DNA of 5,274 bases from a bacterium (GTDB taxonomy: Bacteria > Elusimicrobiota > Elusimicrobia > Elusimicrobiales > UBA9959), in the NCBI GenBank assembly GCA_021845705.1, contig JAJZVJ010000212.1, positions 1 through 5,274 of the forward strand, written 5' to 3'. The position numbers and the translations under genes are program-made. The notes beneath the pieces were generated by a model, which was not told where the DNA came from, did not search any database, and saw only the letters and a list, made by a program, of their open reading frames with translations. Positions 1-4,593 of this stretch are shown here, one piece after another. Within the stretch, counting starts at the first letter, position 1. Every line of letters begins with the position of its first letter.

Positions 1-484
1 CATGCTCGGTAGACTCGCAAGCCCAGACCAGGTCGAAATAATTTCCGGGAAAAGGCAGGGAAAGCATTGAAGCCCGGGAGAATTCAACACGGCCGGCTAC
101 CCGCCTGGCCCGCGCCGCCGCCCTTGCCGCGGCGGCCTGGTAGGAGGAAACAGTTACCCCGCGTATCGCCAGGCCGCGGTATTTCGCGGCCAGCAGAAGA
201 CTTGAGCCCCCGCGCCCGCACCCAGCGTCCAGCAGCACGGCCCCCCGCCCCGGCCTGCCAAGGTATTCGAACCCCAGTTCTGAAAGAGCGGTCTCGGAGG
301 CGTGGATCTCTTTTTCGGCCGACGGGCCGCCCCTGGCGACGCGTTTAAGGAACAAGCGGCGGTCATGGACCAGCCCGTTATGATGATGTATGATGCCGTC
401 GGCAGCAAGGCGCCAGTTAAAATCCCGGCGCTTCCCGTCGTAGAGAGCGGCGACCTTTTTAAGCCAGGCGGAGTCCTGTTTCAT
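1..484 (-). CDS. SAM-dependent methyltransferase resembling prenyl-diphosphate C-methyltransferases (3' end truncated)
   Basis: N-terminal 161 residues of a class I methyltransferase; the frame runs off the window start. Motif I is LLDAGCGRGGS (84-94), the SAM-binding loop. GVTVSSYQAAAA (108-119) is motif II and the following helix, and FDLVWACESTEH (150-161) is the motif IV region. Upstream, DGIIHHHNGLV (29-39) is notable: an HHH-x-G segment before the Rossmann core, together with the DAGCGRGGS form of motif I, recalls geranyl-diphosphate 2-C-methyltransferase and related prenyl-diphosphate methyltransferases. The ES-T-E-H end also resembles tocopherol and sterol methyltransferases, so an acceptor other than a prenyl diphosphate is possible. 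It starts at ATG 484, overlapping the previous stop by 4 nt (ATGA), with only a weak AAGAAG upstream. In an operon of prenyl enzymes, methylation of an isoprenoid is the simplest reading. The C-terminal half, which would hold part of the substrate pocket, is outside the window. Confidence 0.88.
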   Translation of the reverse strand, partial: MKQDSAWLKKVAALYDGKRRDFNWRLAADGIIHHHNGLVHDRRLFLKRVARGGPSAEKEIHASETALSELGFEYLGRPGRGAVLLDAGCGRGGSSLLLAAKYRGLAIRGVTVSSYQAAAARAAARARRVAGRVEFSRASMLSLPFPGNYFDLVWACESTEH

Positions 485-1041
485 GAATTACGCTTCTTAA
501 AGGCCTGGGCGCAGGCCGCTGCAAGCCGGAAAGCGGAAGCGGCGGGAGAATTCCGGCCGGAGAAAAAAGCCTTGCGCGCGGAAAGTTTTCGGCGTTTCAG
601 GGCGCTGAGACCGGCCATGGCCGCCGGCATTTCCGTCATCTCTTTTATAAAAGCGGCATGCAGGAACAAAGCCGCTTCCACAGGAATCCCGGTCTCTGCC
701 GAAAAAAGTAAAAACCTGGAATAATTCCCCAGCGCCATGGCGAAGTTGAGCGTCACCGGCATGTCCATGCCAGGGAGCGGTTTCCCCGACAGGACTAAAT
801 CCCCCGTTATCTCCTGTGAGACTTGCCAGAAACGAAGGGCCATGCCTATCTTTTTACGGAGGGAGGGCGGGATGGAGGCGGGCAGGCCCTTTTCCGCCGG
901 CACCGGCCTGCCGCAAAGGCGGCTGGCAGGCCGGAAGAAGGAGGCGGCGGCAGCCCGGCTGTCGCAGGCGAAAGGATTACGACCGAGCAAAATTTTATGC
1001 CAGGCGTCGACACCGCCCGGCCCTGGAAAAAAGGACTTCAT
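481..1041 (-). CDS. Hypothetical protein, unrecognised family
   Basis: A 186-residue protein that I do not recognise. It has no signal peptide, no clear membrane helix, and no nucleotide-binding or metal-binding motif that I can name. The N-terminal third is rich in Ala, Pro, Arg and Phe. The centre (about residues 62-145) is likely helical, with a distinctive SGKPLPGMDMPVTLNF stretch (85-100) and then ALGNYSRFLLFSAETG (103-118). The C-terminus is basic (LKRRKLSARK near 148-157, FKKRNS at the end). It is very probably a real gene: it keeps codon character like its neighbours, starts at an ATGA overlap with mfnB (4 nt), ends in a second ATGA overlap with the methyltransferase, and a weak GAAGGAAG lies about 10 nt before its ATG. 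Its position between mfnB and the methyltransferase suggests a role in the same pathway, perhaps acting on or binding the furan or prenyl intermediate; that is inference only. Confidence 0.8.
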   Translation of the reverse strand: MKSFFPGPGGVDAWHKILLGRNPFACDSRAAAASFFRPASRLCGRPVPAEKGLPASIPPSLRKKIGMALRFWQVSQEITGDLVLSGKPLPGMDMPVTLNFAMALGNYSRFLLFSAETGIPVEAALFLHAAFIKEMTEMPAAMAGLSALKRRKLSARKAFFSGRNSPAASAFRLAAACAQAFKKRNS

Positions 1042-1766
1042 GTCCGGCAGGCTTCCTTCACCGCGGCCAGCCGCTTCGGGCAGACAGGGCGGGAGCGGTC
1101 ACCGCCGAGACAGACGGCCCCCCTCAGCCCGATTATTCCGGGGCCAAGGCGGGCAAGCAGCGGAAGATGAGCCAGTTTCAGGGAGCCGGCGAGAGCTGTG
1201 TCCAGGCCGGCGGCCCGCGCAAGAGAAAGGAACCTGGAAATTTCCGGGACCGTCATGTTCTCAAAAAGGGAACGGCCGTCCTTCATGGCCGTGTCCAGCA
1301 TGACCGCGTCGGCGCCGGCTTTCCTGGCGGCCCTTATCAGCGGCCAGGGGGCCAGGCCGCCGAAACGGCGCCAATCGGCGTAGCCGGAGATCACCGCAAG
1401 CGCGCGCGGCCGCGCGGTTTTAACCGCCTTTACCACGGCCCTCGACATCTCCAAAGCCTGCACTTCGTTTTTTACCCCGTAAAGGCCCGCCTTCACATAA
1501 TCCGCGCCAAGACTGGCCGCGGCGTAGGCGGAAAGGGCCGCGCCGCCGGGCTTGAAATCCAGGTCGCCTATTGCCGCGCTGAATTTCAGGCCCCGGCGTC
1601 TGAATTTGCGTATTATTCCGTCAAGCACCCAGGGGAAATTAGCGCCAAGGGAGCCTTCCCTGACGTTCTTAAGGTCAAGTATATCCACTCCGGAGCGGGC
1701 GACTATCCCGGCTTCGGCCATGCTCACGGGGCTGACCAGCAGTTTGATTTTATTTCGTTCTGTCAT
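1038..1766 (-). CDS. mfnB: (5-formylfuran-3-yl)methyl phosphate synthase (MfnB)
   Basis: Cytosolic TIM-barrel enzyme that condenses two glyceraldehyde 3-phosphates into 4-(hydroxymethyl)-2-furancarboxaldehyde phosphate, the furan precursor of methanofuran. The 242 residues match the family's usual 235 or so. Recognisable blocks in order: KLLVSP (8-13); DILDLKN (28-34) then REGSLGANFPW; IGDLDFKPG (66-74); GADYVKAGLYGVK (87-99); SGYADWRRFG (127-136); MLDTAMKDGRSLF (156-168); LAGSLKLAH; IIGLRGAVCLGGDRS. D31/K33, K92, D158 and K162 fall where the archaeal enzyme has its active-site Asp and Lys residues, so it should be active. ATG 1766 is chosen because the family starts just before KLLVSP; an in-frame ATG at 1832 would add a non-homologous leader. 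It overlaps IDS-B by 17 nt with no clear Shine-Dalgarno, suggesting coupling. No other methanofuran gene (MfnA, C, D, E, F) is visible in this window, and the neighbours are isoprenoid genes. Confidence 0.95.
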   Translation of the reverse strand: MTERNKIKLLVSPVSMAEAGIVARSGVDILDLKNVREGSLGANFPWVLDGIIRKFRRRGLKFSAAIGDLDFKPGGAALSAYAAASLGADYVKAGLYGVKNEVQALEMSRAVVKAVKTARPRALAVISGYADWRRFGGLAPWPLIRAARKAGADAVMLDTAMKDGRSLFENMTVPEISRFLSLARAAGLDTALAGSLKLAHLPLLARLGPGIIGLRGAVCLGGDRSRPVCPKRLAAVKEACRT

Positions 1767-2790
1767 ATGCCATGTAGCGGGCGAGGCCGGATAAAAGCGA
1801 GAGGTGTCCCGGGGGCAGGGAACACTTCTCAAGGGCCGCCTGCGCTTTAGCGTAGAACACGCCGATCATCCTGCGGTTCCTCTCCCTGGCGCCGCTCGCA
1901 CGAACTATATCTATAACATTTTTAAGGCCGCGGACGGAAATCCGCCTGTTCCCGAGCGCGCGGCTCAGCTCGCGCCGTGCCTCCGGCCCGGCGGTCCGGA
2001 GCGCCGAGAGGTAGAGGAAGGTATATCTCCCGCCCGTTATATCGTCGGCCGGCGTTTTCCCCCAGTCCGCGGAGCGCGGGAAAAGGTTCAGTTCGTCGCC
2101 GTGCAGGTGATAGGCCAGGCCCAGCCAGGAGCCGGCCTCCTCGAAATATCCCAGGCGCCGTTTCCCCGCCCCTCCCAGTACCGCGCCCGTGCGGAACGGC
2201 CCGTTGAAAGAGAGGAAACGTATCCGGTCCCAGGTCATCCCCAGGTATTCCTCCGGAGACGGCGGCCTGCGGCCGGCGGTCCAGTAAAGTTCCTGCGCCT
2301 GCGCCCAGCCGTACGCGAATATTTCCCTTTCAAGGGCGGACAGCAGCCCCGCCTTCGCTCCCGGAGCGATCTCCGCGCCAAGAGCGAGGAATGCCCGGTA
2401 AGCCAGGTTATACGCCGCCTGATAGGCTAAATAAGCTTTTCTCACTCCGTAGATCACGTGCGTGGCCGGCCCGCCCCTGCGGGCCGCGGACGCGTCTATT
2501 ATATCGTCGAAACTTACCGTGGCCGCTTCCATCAGCTCTATGGCCCCAAGTATGCCGCTATAAGCGCCAGGGTCTTTCCCGAAAGACTCCAGTACCAGGG
2601 CGGTGATCAGGGGCCGGAGCATTTTTCCGGGCCTTCTCAGGTACAGCCGGGCCGGGGCCGAGAGCCCGGCACCGGGGGCGCCCCGCGGAAGGGATCTCAA
2701 AGAAGCGTCCAGTATGAGCGGCATCAGCCGGGCCGCCGCCGAAACCAGGCGGGGGTCTCTCATACCCGGCGGAGCGGGGCTAGAAGGCAT
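1750..2790 (-). CDS. Polyprenyl-synthetase-like protein IDS-B, paralogue of IDS-A
   Basis: Second trans-isoprenyl diphosphate synthase-like protein, 346 residues from the chosen start. Seen: PGKMLRP (54-60) with K56 and R59 for diphosphate binding, first Asp-rich motif DDIID (95-99), RRGGP (104-108), and WGKT-x2-DD (243-250). Like IDS-A, the second motif is YHLHGDELN (227-235) instead of FQxxDDxxD, and the Lys-Thr dyad position reads F195-N196. The shared block HGDELNL-(Y/F)-PRS with a following WGKT in both proteins implies duplication and continued selection on an altered site. It differs from IDS-A in having Ala at the fifth residue before DDIID, the small residue seen in longer-chain synthases, and Ala after the motif. 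ATG 2790 has GGAGGA 10 nt upstream and overlaps the previous gene by 11 nt; ATG 2763 just after that gene is the alternative. It may pair with the small subunit or IDS-A. Fold is confident; the reaction is not. Confidence 0.9.
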   Translation of the reverse strand: MPSSPAPPGMRDPRLVSAAARLMPLILDASLRSLPRGAPGAGLSAPARLYLRRPGKMLRPLITALVLESFGKDPGAYSGILGAIELMEAATVSFDDIIDASAARRGGPATHVIYGVRKAYLAYQAAYNLAYRAFLALGAEIAPGAKAGLLSALEREIFAYGWAQAQELYWTAGRRPPSPEEYLGMTWDRIRFLSFNGPFRTGAVLGGAGKRRLGYFEEAGSWLGLAYHLHGDELNLFPRSADWGKTPADDITGGRYTFLYLSALRTAGPEARRELSRALGNRRISVRGLKNVIDIVRASGARERNRRMIGVFYAKAQAALEKCSLPPGHLSLLSGLARYMAYDRTK

Positions 2791-3487
2791 CCGGCAGCGG
2801 TCCTCCGTCGGAGCCGGCACGCGCGAGGCGGAGGGCTTTTTTTTCAAGCCGCCCGGAGGCGGCCGGGCCAAGCCCCCCCATGGTCCCCGCGAGGAAGCCG
2901 GAAAGCCTCAGCAGGCAGGAAGAAGAACTGTCTTCCCGCGCGGTATCCCGCAGCATGGCGGCGCGCCCGTCCTCAGGTGAGGCTTCAATGCGGCCCAACC
3001 GCAGACAATAACGGTTCATTTCACGGGTATACCGCACCAGGGCCGGGCCGCGGCGGCGGAGCAGCCTGCCGCCGAAGGCCCTGGAGAGAAGCCCGGAACC
3101 TATGCCGTAAGCGGTAAGGGAGGCGAGCATAAGCAGGAGAGCCCCGGGTTTGAACTTATCCCGCTCATGCCTTAGCGATATGTATTTCCGTATCGCCGCG
3201 TGCGAGACAGCCCCCATTTCGAGAGCCCCCGCCGCCAGCAGGCGGGCCCGGGAGGAAACGGCCGGCCCCGTCTCAGAAAGAAAGAAGCGGGCCGGGGCGA
3301 AACCACCCGGCGGGCGGAGGGACCTAGCAAGGTCGAAGAACGCGGGCTTGAGAGCGGCGGCGTCCCAGGGGGCGAATTCCGGACGCCCGAGCAGTTCGTT
3401 CTCGAGCGCGGTTATCTTCCGCGCGGAAACCGGCAGTGCCAGCGCGGCGGCCCGGTCGGCCAGACGGCCTATCTCGTCGCGCGGCAT
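2780..3487 (-). CDS. Degenerate polyprenyl-synthetase-like small subunit (HepS-like layout), likely non-catalytic
   Basis: A 235-residue soluble, helix-rich protein with no confident family name. By eye, ALEMGAVSHAAIRKYIS (88-104) aligns without gaps to the stretch before and through the first Asp-rich motif of polyprenyl synthetases, but DDxxD is replaced by R-K-Y-I-S (100-104). Later, YGIGSGLLSRAF (127-138) resembles the GDxLxxxAF helix, and SSSSCLLRLSGFLAG (187-201) resembles the helix after the Lys-Thr site. The protein then stops, so the second Asp-rich region is absent. Length and layout recall component I of bacterial heptaprenyl diphosphate synthase, a non-catalytic partner that sets chain length. 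Its place between two IDS-like genes supports a heteromeric complex; this is inference. The ATG at 3487 overlaps the upstream TGA by one base (TGATG) and has GGGAGGG 7 nt upstream. The ATG at 3523 is in frame but lacks this site. An A8 tract near the 3' end is listed separately. Confidence 0.75.
   Translation of the reverse strand: MPRDEIGRLADRAAALALPVSARKITALENELLGRPEFAPWDAAALKPAFFDLARSLRPPGGFAPARFFLSETGPAVSSRARLLAAGALEMGAVSHAAIRKYISLRHERDKFKPGALLLMLASLTAYGIGSGLLSRAFGGRLLRRRGPALVRYTREMNRYCLRLGRIEASPEDGRAAMLRDTAREDSSSSCLLRLSGFLAGTMGGLGPAASGRLEKKALRLARAGSDGGPLPDAF
2801..2806 (-). promoter_or_regulatory. Ribosome binding site (GGAGGA) for IDS-B
   Basis: GGAGGA on the minus strand sits 10 nt before ATG 2790, inside the preceding gene. 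The alternative ATG at 2763 has no comparable site, so this motif favours an 11-nt gene overlap. Confidence 0.55.
2837..2844 (-). other. A8 homopolymer tract near the 3' end of the small-subunit gene
   Basis: Eight consecutive A on the coding strand, read GAA AAA AAA GCC (codons for E-K-K-A, residues 215-218 of the small-subunit protein). Runs of this length can cause transcriptional slippage in bacteria. The IDS-B frame is already open here, so losing one A (or gaining two) would join the small subunit to IDS-B in a single reading frame. The tract is seen directly; its use is speculative. Confidence 0.5.
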
Positions 3488-4593
3488 CAATTGTCCCTCC
3501 CTTCGGCCATGTAGGCAAGGCATTCACGGAGCAGTTTAGTCTGCCGCGGCGGGAACCCCAGGGAAGTTATTATCTTCCCGGCTTTAGCCGTGAGCCCGTT
3601 GATAGCGCGCCTGTTGTCCTGCAGCGCCCCGCAGCCGGCTATAAGGCGGAGGACCTCTTCAAGGCGCGCCGGTCCGGCGTCCCGTTTCCCGAAAACCGCC
3701 AGCAGCTTTTTCCGGTCCGGAGGCTTCAGCCGCTCTAACGCGCGGGAATACAGATAGGTGATGGTCCCGGAAAGCAGGTCGTCGGCGCGCGTCTTGCCCC
3801 AGCTCCCGGACCGCGGATAAAGGTTAAGTTCGTCGCCATGCAGGTGATAGGCAAGGCCCATATAAAGGCCGAGGCGCTCCAGCGCCCGCAGTTTTTCCGG
3901 AGAGGCTCCGGCGCACAGGGCGGGCAGATAGAGCGGCCCGCTGAAAGAAAGGATGCAGATGCGGCTGGCTATTTCCTGGCAGTAGCGGGGCAGGGAAAGC
4001 GGCTTGCCGCGCACCAGGTAGCAGATCTCCTCGGTCTGGCCCACCGAAGTGAGCAGGTGTATGCGGGAGAACCATTGAAGCGCCTCAAAGTACTTCCTCC
4101 CTCCCGGCCCGCCGAAAGCCTCATGCAGCAGGTGCCAGCCGGCATAATAGAAGAACCCGCCGGAAATTATAGTGCGGTTGACGCCGCATATTATGTGGGC
4201 GCTGGGGCCGCCGCGGCGCTCGGGAGAGTCGTCTATGATGTCGTCGATCATGATAGTATCCGACTCGAGCACTTCCATCATGCCGACCAGAGGCGCAAAA
4301 GCGGCTGGATCCTTCCCGTAGGCGTCAAGGACCACGCAGGCGAGCAGGGACCTGAGCATCTTACCGCGCCGCAGCAGATAAACGCTGACGGGTTCCTGAA
4401 AGCTAGGGGGCATCTTTCCTTTCTGCAGCCCCGCGCCGGCGGCGCGCCAGGACTTCATGGAGCCGGCTGAAAAAACGCGCAGGGACCTTTCCAGCAGCGG
4501 GCGCCGGAATTCCAGATATTGCGCCAGGGAAGGGCCCATCTTTCCGGCAAGGTTCCCTGCGCCGGGTTTCAGTACAGCAGCACGTACAGGCAT
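3487..4593 (-). CDS. Polyprenyl-synthetase-like protein IDS-A with altered second Asp-rich motif
   Basis: All-alpha trans-isoprenyl diphosphate synthase fold, 368 residues, a little longer than the usual 300-350. Seen: RRGKMLR (K78, R81, the isopentenyl-diphosphate-binding GGKxxR region), first Asp-rich motif DDIIDD (117-122), RRGGP (126-130), and a C-terminal GKT-x2-DDL segment (266-273). Odd: the usual F-Q-x2-D-D-x2-D second motif reads YHLHGDELN (249-257), so the first Asp is Gly and the last is Asn; the usual Lys-Thr dyad aligns with F217-S218. D112 sits five residues before the first motif, where a chain-length-determining residue normally lies. Canonical family members condense allylic diphosphates with isopentenyl diphosphate; whether this one elongates, cyclises or only binds is open. 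I chose ATG 4593 because GGAGG lies 7 nt upstream; ATG 4539 is the alternative. It overlaps the UbiA gene by 25 nt and shares a TGATG junction with the next gene. Confidence 0.9.
   Translation of the reverse strand: MPVRAAVLKPGAGNLAGKMGPSLAQYLEFRRPLLERSLRVFSAGSMKSWRAAGAGLQKGKMPPSFQEPVSVYLLRRGKMLRSLLACVVLDAYGKDPAAFAPLVGMMEVLESDTIMIDDIIDDSPERRGGPSAHIICGVNRTIISGGFFYYAGWHLLHEAFGGPGGRKYFEALQWFSRIHLLTSVGQTEEICYLVRGKPLSLPRYCQEIASRICILSFSGPLYLPALCAGASPEKLRALERLGLYMGLAYHLHGDELNLYPRSGSWGKTRADDLLSGTITYLYSRALERLKPPDRKKLLAVFGKRDAGPARLEEVLRLIAGCGALQDNRRAINGLTAKAGKIITSLGFPPRQTKLLRECLAYMAEGRDN
3495..3501 (-). promoter_or_regulatory. Strong ribosome binding site (GGGAGGG) for the small-subunit gene
   Basis: GGGAGGG on the minus strand lies 7 nt before ATG 3487 (8 nt when measured from the core GGAGG) and inside the 3' end of IDS-A. 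It decides the start at 3487 rather than 3523 and, with the TGATG junction, points to coupled translation of the two genes. Confidence 0.7.

Noticed and set aside
154..408. Minus-strand open frame of 84 codons near the window start
   Set aside because: The same strand in another frame, running from ATG 484, encodes a convincing methyltransferase with an intact SAM-binding motif; the 84-codon frame is its shadow.
1038..1766. HisA/TrpC/thiamine-phosphate-synthase-like TIM barrel as an alternative identity
   Set aside because: The ordered blocks EGSLGANFPW, GDxDxKPG, KxGLYGVK and DTAxKDGxSLF are specific to MfnB and its catalytic Lys/Asp residues are in place.
1764..1832. Extended mfnB start at ATG 1832
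   Set aside because: The extra 22 residues lie deep within IDS-B and have no counterpart in MfnB proteins, which start just before the KLLVSP strand.
816..1850. Long plus-strand open frame of 344 codons opposite mfnB
   Set aside because: It lies antisense to a gene with clear MfnB motifs; the translation is rich in Arg, Gly, Pro and Ala with no recognisable domain, as expected for a shadow frame in GC-rich coding DNA.
2837..2844. T8 run as a Rho-independent terminator
   Set aside because: The run of T is on the plus strand, where no gene is supported, and I see no convincing GC hairpin directly before it; on the coding strand it is an A run inside a gene.
3838..4470. Plus-strand open frame of 210 codons opposite IDS-A
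   Set aside because: Antisense to the Asp-rich motifs of a real gene, no plausible family features and no supporting ribosome site.
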